Shown here: positions 6,489-15,876 of the stretch, piece after piece
How positions within the stretch are numbered: position 1 is the first letter of the stretch
How the letters are laid out: every line of letters begins with the position of its first letter
NCBI GenBank assembly: GCA_045606465.1
Contig: JAZURZ010000087.1
Span: 1 to 44,462, forward strand
Length of the DNA: 44,462 bases
Direction: 5' to 3'
DNA from: CAKSQL01 sp045606465
Lineage (GTDB): Bacteria; Bacillota; Clostridia; UBA1381
Position numbers and translations under genes: made by a program
The notes under the pieces: generated by a model
Databases searched by the model: none
What the model was told of the DNA's origin: nothing
The model's input: the letters and a program-made list of their open reading frames with translations, nothing else

Positions 6489-9400
6489 TTAACAAAGCTT
6501 AACATTTTCAGTACCAAATTCATCAAAAAACTGTTGCATCTGCTCCTCGCTTGCCGAAATCATATAGTTCTCAGATGCTTCATAGCGCTTTTTAGTGTCC
6601 TCAACATATATTACGGGCTTTATGTCGCCATGCGACATAAGTGAAATCTGCTTTACCTTATTTATTTTTCCCGCATCGTAAGTTTTGATACGTATAAAAA
6701 GCTTTTTTTGATTTTTTTCAGGCTCCAGAGCATCAAGCATAAGTACCTTTTCGCACAAAAGCTTTGGTTCTTCGTCCTCCTTAAAGCTTATTCTTCCCTC
6801 AACAACAACTGCAGTTTCTTCCTGCAACAGCGAAGAATATTGACTCAAAATTTTGGGGAAAACTATAACCTCTATACTTCCTGAAAGGTCCTCTATTTTT
6901 ACAAATGCCATCTGAGTATTGTTTTTTGTGGTTTTGTTTTTTCTTGCCCCCACAACGCCGCAAAGCTTCATTTGTTTTCCGTCGGTTATTTCATCAGAAA
7001 TCACCTTATAGCTGCCATCTTCATCTCTTTCCACCGCCGAAAGCACCGATGCAATATTATATTTAGAAATTTTCTTTACCTTTTTGATATACTCCTCCAT
7101 AGGATGTCCCGAAAGATACATTCCTATTGTTTCCTTTTCCATTTTTAAAAGTGTTTTTTTGTCAAATTCCTCTATTTTAGGAAATTCTATCTCAACATTT
7201 TCCTCCTCGCCAAACAAAAGCATCTGTCCGGGAATAATCTTTCTTTGTTGCTGTGACTCACCATCAATTACCCCTTCAAATACATTAAGAAGCTGAGAGC
7301 GCTTTATTTTCATAGAATCAAATGCACCGCATTTTATCATACTTTCTACAGCACGTTTGTTCATATCATTTCCCGTCATTCGGGTAATGAAATCTGCAAA
7401 ATTTTTATATTCTCCATTCTGCTCACGCTCTCTGACAACATTTTTTATAAATCCCGCTCCGACATTTTTTACACTTGCAAGCCCAAATCGAATTGCATTG
7501 TTTTCCACTGTAAATGTGTCTTCGCTCTTATTTACATCGGGTGGCAGTCTGTCTATGCCCATATCGGCACAATTTAAAATGTACTGGTTCATTTTGTCCA
7601 TATCTCCTGCATTGGATATGAGCGATGCCATGAACTCTACAGGATAAAATGTTTTTAAATATGCAGTCTGATATGTAATATATGCATATGCTGCTGCATG
7701 GGATTTGTTAAATGCATAATTTGCAAAATCATATATTTCATCAAAAATTGAAATTGCAATTTTTTCGTCTATGCCACGATTTACACAACCCTCAATCAGC
7801 ACATTTCCCTCGTCGTCTTTTTTGCCATAAATAAAATTCTGACGCTCCTCCATCATAAGTTCAGTCTTTTTCTTGCTTATAACACGTCTCATCAAATCGG
7901 CATTTCCAAGAGAATATCCCGCCATGTCACGAACTATCTGCATAACCTGCTCTTGATATACCATGCAACCATATGTAACATTTAATATTGGTTCTAAAAG
8001 GGGATGCTTATATTTTACATCTTCAGGATGATTTTTATTATGTACATACTTTGGTATAGAGTCCATAGGCCCTGGGCGATAAAGTGCAATTCCCGCCACA
8101 ATATCTTCTAAAGATGTGGGTTTTAACTCCTGCATAAAGGCTTTCATACCACTGCTTTCTATCTGAAAAACTCCATCGGTGTTTCCTGATGAAATCATTT
8201 CATATACCTCAGGAATATCATAATCAAGGTTGTCCATATCCACCTTTATCCTGCGTGTTTTTTCTATTATCTTTACTGCATCCTCTATGATTGTAAGGTT
8301 TTTCAACCCAAGAAAGTCCATTTTTAAAAGTCCCAGACCCTCAACCGTATCCTTTACAAACTGGGTGGTAACTGCATTATCATTAGTTTGCAAGGGAATA
8401 TAATTCACGGTCGGCTCCTCAGTAATTACCACTCCTGCTGCATGAGTTGATTTATGTCTTGGAAGTCCTTCAAGGGTTTTTGCAGTATCTATTAACTGCT
8501 TTACTTTGGAATCTGAATCATATAAGCCTTTCAATTCTGCGCTTATTTCCAAGGCTTTATCTATTGTCATTTTCAATTCATTTGGTATAAGCTTTGCTAT
8601 TTTGTCAACATCTGAATAAGGTATTCCGAGTGCCCTTCCAACATCACGAATTACAAGACGTGCTTTCATTGTACCAAAGGTTATAATCTGGGAAACCTTA
8701 TCTTCACCATATTTTTCTATTACATAATTTATTACCTTTTGTCTTCCCTCGGGTGCAAAATCTATATCAATATCCGGCATACTTATACGCTCGGGATTTA
8801 AAAATCTTTCAAAAATTAAATTGTATTTAAATGGGTCTATTCCCGTTATTCCCAAAGCATACGCCACAAGACTTCCTGCAGCAGAACCTCTTCCCGGTCC
8901 TACCAAAACATCATTGGCTTTGGCAAAACGTATAAAGTCCCACACAATTAAAAAATAGTCAACAAAGCCCATTTTCTCAATTACCGAAAGCTCATATTGG
9001 AGTCTTTCAGAAATTTCCTTTGTTGCCTCACTATAACGCTTTTTAACTCCGGTTTCGCACAATTCTTTAAGATAGCCTGCGGGAGTTTTTCCATCAGGGA
9101 CATCAAAAGAAGGCAAGTGTCTTGAGCTAAAATCAAAATCCACCTTGCATCGCTTTGCAATTTTTTCGCTCATTTCCAGAGCCTCAGGAATATACGAAAA
9201 AACCTTTTCCATTTCCTCAGGTGTTTTTACATAAAATTCCTCGGTTTCAAATTTCATTCTTTCAGGGTCGTCTATTGTTCTCTCCATCTGGATACACATT
9301 AAAACGTCCTGAGCATACGCATCCTCTTTATTTACATAGTGTGCGTCATTTGTTGCAACCACGCCTACTCCAAGCTCAGAAGCAAGCTTTATAAGAAGAG

Positions 9401-9959
9401 GATTTGCTCTTTTTTGCTCCGCTATGCCATGGTCCTGAATTTCTATAAAATAGTTTTCCTTTCCGAAAACATCAATATATTTTTGAGCAGTATTTTTTGC
9501 TTTTTCGTAATCTCCTGCAAGAATATATCTGGGGATTTCACCTGCAATACACGCCGAAAGAACTATAAGTCCCTCGCTGTGCTCTTTTAAAAGCTCAAAA
9601 TCCACCCTTGGCTTATAGTAAAAGCCCTCGGTAAAGCCTGCGCTTACAATTTTTATGAGATTTTTATAGCCCTTTTCATTTTCACACAACAAGATAAGAT
9701 GAGAATACTTTGAATCAAGCTCATAAACTTTGTCAAATCTTGTCCTTGGTGCAACATAAACCTCGCAGCCTATTACTGGGTGTATCCCTTGCGCAAGTGC
9801 CTCTTTATAAAAATCCACAACGCCATACATTGCACCATGATCGGTTATTGCAACTGCGTCCATTCCCGACTCTTTAACCTTGGAAATTAAATCCTTTATT
9901 CGTGACGCTCCGTCCAAAAGACTATATTCAGTATGTGTATGTAAGTGTGCAAATTGCAT
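6489..9959 (-). CDS. dnaE: DNA polymerase III alpha subunit (DnaE type)
   Basis: A C-family replicative DNA polymerase of 1156 residues. The N-terminal PHP domain opens with AHLHTHTEYSLLDGA. The palm carries GPGRGSAAGSL near residue 360 and the catalytic PDIDIDFAPEGR near 396, with a third acidic region at LLKMDFLGLKNL near 550. The finger region and helix-hairpin-helix follow, and an OB fold (CGVVGARKNKT through IEVIVFP) lies near residues 998-1030. The lack of an internal DEDD exonuclease separates it from PolC. In Firmicutes DnaE usually extends primers on the lagging strand while PolC does bulk synthesis. AAGGGGTGA lies seven bases before the ATG. It heads the run dnaE-mtrB-small gene-pfkA. 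Confidence 0.97.
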   Translation of the reverse strand: MQFAHLHTHTEYSLLDGASRIKDLISKVKESGMDAVAITDHGAMYGVVDFYKEALAQGIHPVIGCEVYVAPRTRFDKVYELDSKYSHLILLCENEKGYKNLIKIVSAGFTEGFYYKPRVDFELLKEHSEGLIVLSACIAGEIPRYILAGDYEKAKNTAQKYIDVFGKENYFIEIQDHGIAEQKRANPLLIKLASELGVGVVATNDAHYVNKEDAYAQDVLMCIQMERTIDDPERMKFETEEFYVKTPEEMEKVFSYIPEALEMSEKIAKRCKVDFDFSSRHLPSFDVPDGKTPAGYLKELCETGVKKRYSEATKEISERLQYELSVIEKMGFVDYFLIVWDFIRFAKANDVLVGPGRGSAAGSLVAYALGITGIDPFKYNLIFERFLNPERISMPDIDIDFAPEGRQKVINYVIEKYGEDKVSQIITFGTMKARLVIRDVGRALGIPYSDVDKIAKLIPNELKMTIDKALEISAELKGLYDSDSKVKQLIDTAKTLEGLPRHKSTHAAGVVITEEPTVNYIPLQTNDNAVTTQFVKDTVEGLGLLKMDFLGLKNLTIIEDAVKIIEKTRRIKVDMDNLDYDIPEVYEMISSGNTDGVFQIESSGMKAFMQELKPTSLEDIVAGIALYRPGPMDSIPKYVHNKNHPEDVKYKHPLLEPILNVTYGCMVYQEQVMQIVRDMAGYSLGNADLMRRVISKKKTELMMEERQNFIYGKKDDEGNVLIEGCVNRGIDEKIAISIFDEIYDFANYAFNKSHAAAYAYITYQTAYLKTFYPVEFMASLISNAGDMDKMNQYILNCADMGIDRLPPDVNKSEDTFTVENNAIRFGLASVKNVGAGFIKNVVREREQNGEYKNFADFITRMTGNDMNKRAVESMIKCGAFDSMKIKRSQLLNVFEGVIDGESQQQRKIIPGQMLLFGEEENVEIEFPKIEEFDKKTLLKMEKETIGMYLSGHPMEEYIKKVKKISKYNIASVLSAVERDEDGSYKVISDEITDGKQMKLCGVVGARKNKTTKNNTQMAFVKIEDLSGSIEVIVFPKILSQYSSLLQEETAVVVEGRISFKEDEEPKLLCEKVLMLDALEPEKNQKKLFIRIKTYDAGKINKVKQISLMSHGDIKPVIYVEDTKKRYEASENYMISASEEQMQQFFDEFGTENVKLC

Positions 9960-10017
9960 CCAGATTCACCCCTTTTAAAACTCATATGCTTTTAATTGCC
10001 TTTTATTTTTTAAAATT

Positions 10018-10677
10018 CTAAAGATATTCTTTTTCCCCTGCAAGTATCTTTTTTCTGTGCGATGCAACAAAGACAGGCTCAAAGCCCTCGCAATACTTTT
10101 TCATTGCCTCAACAAGTGTTTCGGGCTTTAAGTTATATAAATTACCTGCTGCAATCTCCATTGAAAGCTTTAAGTATATGCCATCATTTTCAATTACCTC
10201 AAGCTTGTAAATATATGGTCTTATATCTGCCTCTTTTTCACCGCTTTTAGTTTTTTTCATAACAAGAATTTGGTCGTTTTTCAAAAATTTTTTTATATCG
10301 GGAACAGAAGGCTTTTTTAATTCAATTTCTGTTTCATATTCTGCACGATCAAGCTTTGCAAAATCAAGCTCTTTGCCTTCAACACGCTTTACGCCTAAAA
10401 TTTCAAAGCCTTTAGGCAAAGCCTGATTTATTGAATCCTTTATTTCCTTTTCTTCATATTCCTTCTCGAAACCTATTTTCATATATTCGCAATCCGATGT
10501 CACTCCTACAGAAAGTGGCATTGCAACTGTCATGACAGGATGAGGATTAAAGCCGCTTGAAAAGGACATTAAAAGTCCCGAGCGTCTTACCGCTCGATGA
10601 AACATTCTTACAAAATCAAGATGTGAAATGTATTTTACCTCTTTACCACGACGATATTTTAACACATAATTACTCAT
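10018..10677 (-). CDS. DUF2344 / radical-SAM-linked protein (TIGR03936 type)
   Basis: The 219-residue protein begins YVLKYRRGKEVKYISHLDFVRMF and contains GFNPHPVMTVAMPLSVGV, the hallmarks I know for the DUF2344 family (TIGR03936, 'radical SAM-linked protein'). The family is nearly always encoded beside, or fused to, a TIGR03960 radical SAM protein, as here. Its fold resembles tRNA-modification domains, but the function is unknown. The start is ATG 10677; the longer in-frame opening to 10719 lies inside the upstream gene. The ATG overlaps the upstream stop (ATGAGTAA, eight bases) and has a GGGGG ribosome binding site, so the two genes are translationally coupled. Confidence 0.8.
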   Translation of the reverse strand: MSNYVLKYRRGKEVKYISHLDFVRMFHRAVRRSGLLMSFSSGFNPHPVMTVAMPLSVGVTSDCEYMKIGFEKEYEEKEIKDSINQALPKGFEILGVKRVEGKELDFAKLDRAEYETEIELKKPSVPDIKKFLKNDQILVMKKTKSGEKEADIRPYIYKLEVIENDGIYLKLSMEIAAGNLYNLKPETLVEAMKKYCEGFEPVFVASHRKKILAGEKEYL

Positions 10678-12511
10678 AACAAACCCCCGTACCAAACGAA
10701 CTTGCTCCACAGCCTGCACATTGTTCTCTGCAATTTTTTGTGGTTTCGCTACGATAGGCCTTTTCTTTTTCTGAAATTAAAAAGCTTTTTGTAACTCCTA
10801 CATCGATATGGTCCCAGGGAAGACATTCCTCCGTTCTTCTTTCTCTTAAATAAAAATCGGGGTTTATTCCACATTCATCAAATGCCTTCATCCACAAATC
10901 AAAGTTAAAAAAGTCATTCCAGCCATCAAATTTGCAGCCTGATTTTACTGCCTTTAAGATAACCTGTCCCAAGCGTCGGTCACCTCTTGCAAAAACTCCT
11001 TCAAGATAACTTGTTTTATTATCGTGCCAATTATAGCGGATTTTTCTTGATGTAATGGCATTTTTTAATATATCCTGCTTTTTTATTATCTCTTCACGGC
11101 TGTCCTGTCTTTCCCACTGAAACGCAGTAAAAGGCTTTGGAACAAAGCTCGAAGTGCTTACAGTTATATTTATATTTTTTGCACGCTCCTCCTTGGGAAT
11201 TGCATGGTATTGATCAAGCACTTTTTGCGCAAGGCTTGAAATTGCAACCACATCATCATCAGTTTCGGTAGGCAGTCCAATCATAAAATAGAGCTTCACA
11301 TTTGTCCAGCCCCCTTTAAAAAGCCTTGCAGTGGATTCTGTTATATTTTCCTCGGTTATATTTTTATTTATAACATCTCTCAAACGTTGAGTTCCCGCCT
11401 CAGGAGCAAAGGTTATTCCCGATTTTCTCACCTTTTGCACCTTGTTCATAAGTTCTAAGGAAAAATTGTCTATTCTTAAAGAGGGAAGAGAAAGACCTAT
11501 CTTTTTTTGCTCGGTAATATCAAGCAAAGAGTCGGTAAGCTCCTTTAGCTCTCTATAATCACTTGTGCTTAGGGAAGAAAGTGAAATTTCGTCATAACCG
11601 CTGCAAGAAAGAAGCTTCTCGGCCAAATCCGAAAGGGTTTTTGCCTTTCTCTCACGCACAGGTCTATATACATAACCTGCCTGGCAAAAGCGACAGCCTC
11701 TTATACAACCCCTGAAAACCTCAAGCATTACCCTGTCATGCACAACTTCACCAAATGGCACTATTATTTCATCTGGCGCAACCGCTCCATCAAAATCCTC
11801 TACAATTCTCTTTTTTATCCTTTCCTTTGCATGAGAATTGTTAGGAGAAATCTTTTCTATCTCTCCATTTTCCTTATAAACAACATCGTAAAAGCAAGGC
11901 ACATAAACCCCTTGTATGTCAGCAAGCCTTTCTAATAGTTCTTTTTTGCTTTTCTTGCCTTGTTTTTTCCATTCGGCATAAACGTCAACCACTTCGTTTA
12001 TCATTTCCTCGCCTTCGCCCAGCATGAAAAAATCCACAAAATCGGCTATTGGCTCGCCATTATATGCACAAGGCCCACCTGCACAAATTATAGGATGAGT
12101 TTCGTCTCTGTCCTTTGCAAGAATAGGAATTTCCGCCAAATCAAGCATATTTATAATATTGCTATAAGAAAGCTCATATTGCAGCGTAAATCCAAGTATG
12201 TCAAAGCAAGTAACCTCGTCACCGCTTTCCAATGCAAAAAGATGCCTGCCCGCTTTGCGCATTTCCCTCTCCATGTCATCCCATGGTGCAAAGATGCGCT
12301 CACAGTAGGTATCCTCTCTTTTATTAAGTATGTAATAAAGAATTTTTATCCCCAAATGGGACATAGCTATTTCATATACATCAGGGAAACAAAATCCAAA
12401 ACGCACCAAAACATCCTTTGGATTTTTTATGCATTGATTCATTTCTCCGCCAGTATATCGGGTAGGCTTTTGCACCCTCATTAAAATTTTATCCTGTTCT
12501 GTAAAAGACAT
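10670..12511 (-). CDS. B12-binding-type radical SAM protein (TIGR03960 type), function unknown
   Basis: The 613-residue protein has an N-terminal cobalamin-binding-like region (about residues 30-170) and then a radical SAM core. The [4Fe-4S] cluster motif CIRGCRFC (Cys-x3-Cys-x2-Cys) lies near residue 267, followed by GYVYRPVRERK. Downstream are ISLSSLSTSDY, a TFAPEAGTQRLRDVINK segment and KLYFMIGLPTETDDD, all typical of TIGR03960. The C-terminus ends in a Cys cluster, CREQCAGCGASSFGTG, which could bind a second metal or cluster. It uses S-adenosylmethionine to start radical chemistry on an unknown substrate. GGAGAG precedes the ATG. In many Firmicutes this pair sits beside rng and the L21/L27 genes, which are absent here. 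Confidence 0.82.
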   Translation of the reverse strand: MSFTEQDKILMRVQKPTRYTGGEMNQCIKNPKDVLVRFGFCFPDVYEIAMSHLGIKILYYILNKREDTYCERIFAPWDDMEREMRKAGRHLFALESGDEVTCFDILGFTLQYELSYSNIINMLDLAEIPILAKDRDETHPIICAGGPCAYNGEPIADFVDFFMLGEGEEMINEVVDVYAEWKKQGKKSKKELLERLADIQGVYVPCFYDVVYKENGEIEKISPNNSHAKERIKKRIVEDFDGAVAPDEIIVPFGEVVHDRVMLEVFRGCIRGCRFCQAGYVYRPVRERKAKTLSDLAEKLLSCSGYDEISLSSLSTSDYRELKELTDSLLDITEQKKIGLSLPSLRIDNFSLELMNKVQKVRKSGITFAPEAGTQRLRDVINKNITEENITESTARLFKGGWTNVKLYFMIGLPTETDDDVVAISSLAQKVLDQYHAIPKEERAKNINITVSTSSFVPKPFTAFQWERQDSREEIIKKQDILKNAITSRKIRYNWHDNKTSYLEGVFARGDRRLGQVILKAVKSGCKFDGWNDFFNFDLWMKAFDECGINPDFYLRERRTEECLPWDHIDVGVTKSFLISEKEKAYRSETTKNCREQCAGCGASSFGTGVCYE

Positions 12512-12566
12512 ATTTTCTCTCCATTATGTATTATTTTAAAATGTCCCAAAATCTTTAAGCAAACTT

Positions 12567-12594
12567 GCCGTGCCAGGCTTTAGCCTGCCACGGC
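12567..12594. repeat. GC-rich imperfect inverted repeat between ytfJ and the radical SAM gene
   Basis: GCCGTGCCAGGC and GCCTGCCACGGC form a 12-pair stem with one C-C (or G-G) mismatch and a TTTA loop. It is strikingly GC-rich for this genome. No T run follows directly on either strand, although a perfect AT palindrome (12601-12618) lies next to it. It may terminate the scpAB-ytfIJ transcript or be a REP-like element. Confidence 0.55.
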
Positions 12595-12627
12595 TCACTT
12601 TTAAAAAAATTTTTTTAACCCAAAGCT

Positions 12628-13116
12628 TTATGGTGCCACAACATCAACTACACCACTTTCATTTGCTTTTTTTTCGCACTTTTCAGCCTTTTTTTCTGCC
12701 TTGTTTGTCTTTTTTTCTGCAATTTTTGAAGCTGCTGTAGTTATTGCACCATTTACTTTATCTACCATTTCAGGCACAAGGTCTATAATCTTATCAATAG
12801 GTGTAGAGGTCTGCGAAACCGGCAGAAGTCTTACATTCCCATTTGACACAACCAAAAACGCAATAGGCTTAACCTTTGCTCCGCCACCGCAGCCGCCACC
12901 AAATAAAGCATTTTGTGCACCCCCGGTTATTGTGTTCTCTTTTGGCGCAAACTCACTTCCTCCTGCACCAAATCCAAAGCCGACTGTGGAAACCGGAATA
13001 ATTAATGTACCATCGGCAGTAGTTACAGGCTCTCCCACCACTGTATTTACATCTACCATTGCTTTTATGTTTGACATAGCTGTATCCATAAGTCCTTGTA
13101 TCGGATGTTCTGACAT
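12628..13116 (-). CDS. ytfJ: GerW/YtfJ-family sporulation protein
   Basis: A 162-residue protein of the GerW (YtfJ) family. It has the N-terminal HPIQGLMDTAMSNIKAMVDVN, the conserved VVGEPVTTADGTLIIPVSTVGFGFGAGG and the glycine-rich FGGGCGGGAKVKPIAFLVV. The C-terminus is a lysine/glutamate-rich helix. In B. subtilis YtfJ is made in the forespore and is needed for normal spore germination. ATG 13116 is chosen over TTG 13122 because it places AAGGAAG nine bases upstream. It is the last gene of the protease-scpA-scpB-ytfI-ytfJ run, a conserved Firmicutes order that supports the call. Confidence 0.9.
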   Translation of the reverse strand: MSEHPIQGLMDTAMSNIKAMVDVNTVVGEPVTTADGTLIIPVSTVGFGFGAGGSEFAPKENTITGGAQNALFGGGCGGGAKVKPIAFLVVSNGNVRLLPVSQTSTPIDKIIDLVPEMVDKVNGAITTAASKIAEKKTNKAEKKAEKCEKKANESGVVDVVAP

Positions 13117-13118
13117 AA

Positions 13119-13727
13119 TCAATTACTTCCTTTCTTTATATTCTTTTTTAATTTTGAATACATTTTTACTGTCCTGACAATTATAACTATAATATGCACA
13201 TTTTTCAGACACAATATGCAATTGAATTTAAGACGATGGCATACCCTTTCAAAGTCAGGACTAATATTAATGTTACACTTTTTTATTGTAATATAATTGT
13301 GCATAACTCCAAGAATATTATATACTGCTGCATAGCTTAAGCCATTTACAATGCCGGTATCCATAGGCTCGTCCAGTCCAAAATCAAAATCAAAGTCAAG
13401 CTTTTCTATTACTATAAGCTTTTTTGAGCAATATTTAAGAATGTCTATAAACTCCTCTTTTATTTCCTCAAAAATTTTAAGAATTCTTGTTATTTTGTTT
13501 TTATAATATTCTATTCCCGCTTGTTTTTTAGTATCTTTTTTTCTCTTTTTATTTTTCTTTTTAAAACCCGGCATTATTTTCTTTTTAATAAAAAGATACC
13601 TTACATAAATTTGAGCTACAGTGTTAAGCTCGTTTTTTTCATAAACAAGCTCTACCCTTACCGAGGTCAGAGAAAAGATTAAAAAAATCAGCACTGCAAC
13701 AAGCCCAATTATTGCCGCAACAGTCAA
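13119..13727 (-). CDS. ytfI: DUF2953 (YtfI-like) protein
   Basis: The 202-residue protein has one N-terminal membrane segment (residues 4-20), a lysine-rich middle (near residues 53-70) and a C-terminal domain containing the segment FGLDEPMDTGIVNGLSYA, characteristic of DUF2953. Position directly before ytfJ matches B. subtilis ytfI-ytfJ. The function is unknown; a sporulation link is inferred from the pairing. The start is TTG 13727 with GGACGGAG eight bases upstream; the nearby ATG would stop after three codons. Its TGA lies just ahead of the ytfJ ATG (TGATTATG), so the two are coupled. Confidence 0.75.
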   Translation of the reverse strand: MTVAAIIGLVAVLIFLIFSLTSVRVELVYEKNELNTVAQIYVRYLFIKKKIMPGFKKKNKKRKKDTKKQAGIEYYKNKITRILKIFEEIKEEFIDILKYCSKKLIVIEKLDFDFDFGLDEPMDTGIVNGLSYAAVYNILGVMHNYITIKKCNINISPDFERVCHRLKFNCILCLKNVHIIVIIVRTVKMYSKLKKNIKKGSN

Positions 13728-13756
13728 AATCCCATCTCCGTCCTTTCATAAAAAAA

Positions 13757-14350
13757 TTATTCTGACTCACTTTCTTCAGCTTTTTTCTCCTCAGGCAAAA
13801 GCTCAAGCTGCTCATATCCTGCACTGACTGCACTCATGTCTATAACAGGCAAATCCTGCGGAGTTTTTAGTCCAAAGCATCTTAAAAAGTTTTGGGTTGT
13901 GCGATAAAGTATAGGACGCCCCGGAGCATCGAGTCTTCCACACTCCTCTATGAGTCCTCTTTCAGCAAGTCTGTTGACCGCTCCGTCACTATTCACTCCC
14001 CTTATATATTCCACCTGTCCCCTTGTGATTGGTTGCTTGTAAGCAATTATTGCAAGTGCTTCCATTGCTGCATTTGACAATGCCTGACGTCTTTGGTCCC
14101 CTAAAATTTCTTGTATGTAAACGTAGTATTCAGGACGGGAGCATATTTGAAAGCCTTCGTCTATTTCAATAATCTGCACCCCACGTTTTTTTTCATCATA
14201 TTCTTTTTTAAGGTTCCAAACTGCCTGGTTTACTTCCCTTATATCTGCCTCAAGAACTGCTGCAAGCTTTGCAGCCTTGACAGGCTCGCCTGCTGCAAAC
14301 AAAATGCCTTCTATTGCGCATTCTATATTCAAATTTTCAGGTCTATCCAA
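13757..14350 (-). CDS. scpB: Segregation and condensation protein B
   Basis: ScpB is the winged-helix kite subunit of the SMC-ScpA-ScpB condensin complex that organises and separates chromosomes. The protein (197 residues) shows IEGILFAAGEPV, ALSNAAMEALAIIAYKQPITRGQVEYIRGVNSDGAVNRL and RGLIEECGRLDAPGRP, all family hallmarks, followed by an acidic tail. I place the start at TTG 14350 because AAAGGAAGTGA sits eight bases upstream; the alternative GTG at 14362 lies inside that ribosome binding site. It overlaps the end of scpA by eight bases. Confidence 0.93.
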   Translation of the reverse strand: MDRPENLNIECAIEGILFAAGEPVKAAKLAAVLEADIREVNQAVWNLKKEYDEKKRGVQIIEIDEGFQICSRPEYYVYIQEILGDQRRQALSNAAMEALAIIAYKQPITRGQVEYIRGVNSDGAVNRLAERGLIEECGRLDAPGRPILYRTTQNFLRCFGLKTPQDLPVIDMSAVSAGYEQLELLPEEKKAEESESE

Positions 14351-15080
14351 CTTTTTTGTCACTTCCTTTAACGGTTGAAATTATGAAATCCTTTTTTTCT
14401 TCATCATAATCCGCTGTTATTTTATTAAGCTTTATCATTTCAAGTATTGCAAGAAATGTGGCTATCATTTCGGGCTTTGAGTCCTCTTTTTTAAAAATAG
14501 AGCAAAAGGTAAGCCTTTTTGTTTTTGCGAGCATCTTGCACACCTTTTCCACCATATCATCTACCGAAACCTTTTCCCTTCCCACAATTCCCGAAAAGGA
14601 TTTTTTGGGTGGTTTTTCTCTTCGCTTTCGCCTTTCTAAAATAGCGGCAAACGCATCTAAAAGCTCATTTACTTCATGTTCTTTATCATACAAGGGTGCA
14701 GGAAAGCTTATTTTTTCAGGCTCCTTAAAGACCATATATCTTGACCAAAATTCGGTTTTTCTAAGCTCTTTTGAAGCTTCCTTGTATTTTTGATATTCTA
14801 TAAGTCTTGCTGCTAAATCCTCTCTTGGGTCCTCTTCTTCCTCGTCAGTTTTTGGCAAAAGCATTTTTGACTTTATATACAAAAGCTGTGCCGCCATAAC
14901 CATAAATTCACTTGTGTTTTCAAGTTTTGCCTCTTCTATTCCCTCAATCGCTTCAAGATACTGGTCTGTTATCTGAACAATGGGAATATCATAAATGCTT
15001 ACCTTGTTTTTTGAAATCAAGTGTAAAAGAAGGTCAAGAGGTCCCTCAAATGTGTCTAATTTATATAACATTGTTTCCAT
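14343..15080 (-). CDS. scpA: Segregation and condensation protein A
   Basis: ScpA is the kleisin that bridges the SMC heads. The 245-residue protein begins with KLDTFEGPLDLLLHLISKNK and the segment IYDIPIVQITDQYLEAI, contains the acidic linker DEEEEDPREDLAARLIEYQKYKEA (residues 80-103), and ends with the winged-helix segment MIATFLAILEMIKLNKI. Length and order match the family. The ATG follows AGGATTGAG. It lies 63 bases downstream of the M50 protease and overlaps scpB. Confidence 0.95.
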   Translation of the reverse strand: METMLYKLDTFEGPLDLLLHLISKNKVSIYDIPIVQITDQYLEAIEGIEEAKLENTSEFMVMAAQLLYIKSKMLLPKTDEEEEDPREDLAARLIEYQKYKEASKELRKTEFWSRYMVFKEPEKISFPAPLYDKEHEVNELLDAFAAILERRKRREKPPKKSFSGIVGREKVSVDDMVEKVCKMLAKTKRLTFCSIFKKEDSKPEMIATFLAILEMIKLNKITADYDEEKKDFIISTVKGSDKKVG

Positions 15081-15143
15081 TTATTCTCAATCCTATACTT
15101 TGGTTTTATCTCCTTATAAAAAGCTCTTTTCTCGGTCTTGCAA

Positions 15144-15797
15144 TCAGCCCATAAGAGGGGCAAAGATTTTTAAAAGCGTCTTTATTAAAAGGAGCACTCC
15201 CGATGTTATAATTTTATCAAAAACTCCTGTTACAGACAAAATTATGAACACTATCAGGAAATATCTTTCATATTGCATAAGAGTGTAATATGCACGATTA
15301 GGTAAGAACATTCCTATTACCCTTGAACCATCCAAAGGCGGAAAGGGAATTAAATTAAAGACCATAAAATTTAAATTTAATATTATAAAGGTAGCTAAAA
15401 AACTACTCAAATACGAAACAACTATAACATCAGGAAAAAATTTCATAAGAACAACATTAATTAAAAGCGCTGCTATTGCCATAATAAGATTAGCCATGGG
15501 CCCTGCCACTGCAACCAATGCCATGCCTTTTTTTCTGTCTTTATAATACATAGGATTTACCATTACAGGCTTTGCCCATCCAAACCCGGTAAAAATCATC
15601 AGAATGGCACCAAGCGGGTCTATATGCGCCAAAGGATTAAGGGTCATTCTTCCATCTGTCTTAGGGGTTGGATCTCCTAATTTCATTGACACCCAGCCAT
15701 GTGCAAGCTCATGCCCTGTCATGGCTATAAGAACAGTTGGCACGGTTATGAAAATTGTATTCAGCAGAGAGTAAATTCCGCCTGATAATATATTCAT
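15144..15797 (-). CDS. Site-2 protease family (M50) membrane metalloprotease
   Basis: A 217-residue multi-pass membrane protein. The zinc-binding HELAHG (HExxH) lies near residue 29, and the second motif FNLIPFPPLDGSRV, with the zinc-ligand Asp, near 165. It belongs to the short site-2 protease group (YwhC/FixSPO-like) without a PDZ domain. These enzymes cut substrates inside the membrane; the substrate here is unknown. The gene begins the scpA-scpB-ytfI-ytfJ operon, which in Firmicutes often starts with this protease. AAGGAG lies about nine bases before the ATG, and two promoters are visible upstream. Confidence 0.88.
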   Translation of the reverse strand: MNILSGGIYSLLNTIFITVPTVLIAMTGHELAHGWVSMKLGDPTPKTDGRMTLNPLAHIDPLGAILMIFTGFGWAKPVMVNPMYYKDRKKGMALVAVAGPMANLIMAIAALLINVVLMKFFPDVIVVSYLSSFLATFIILNLNFMVFNLIPFPPLDGSRVIGMFLPNRAYYTLMQYERYFLIVFIILSVTGVFDKIITSGVLLLIKTLLKIFAPLMG

Positions 15798-15847
15798 TTA
15801 AAAAAACTCCTTCTTTGAAATTAAAAACCATCAATATTTATATTATA

Positions 15848-15876
15848 ATTATAACTTTTTTTCCTCTTAAAGTAAA
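15848..15876 (-). promoter_or_regulatory. Proximal promoter of the M50-scpAB-ytfIJ operon
   Basis: TTTACT (15871-15876) and a perfect TATAAT (15848-15853) on the minus strand, 17 bases apart, about 50 bases upstream of the protease ATG. Confidence 0.6.

Noticed and set aside
6489..9959. Many plus-strand open frames antisense to dnaE and other long genes
   Set aside because: They have low-complexity Phe/Ser/Leu-rich composition, lack ribosome binding sites and mirror the codon use of the real genes.
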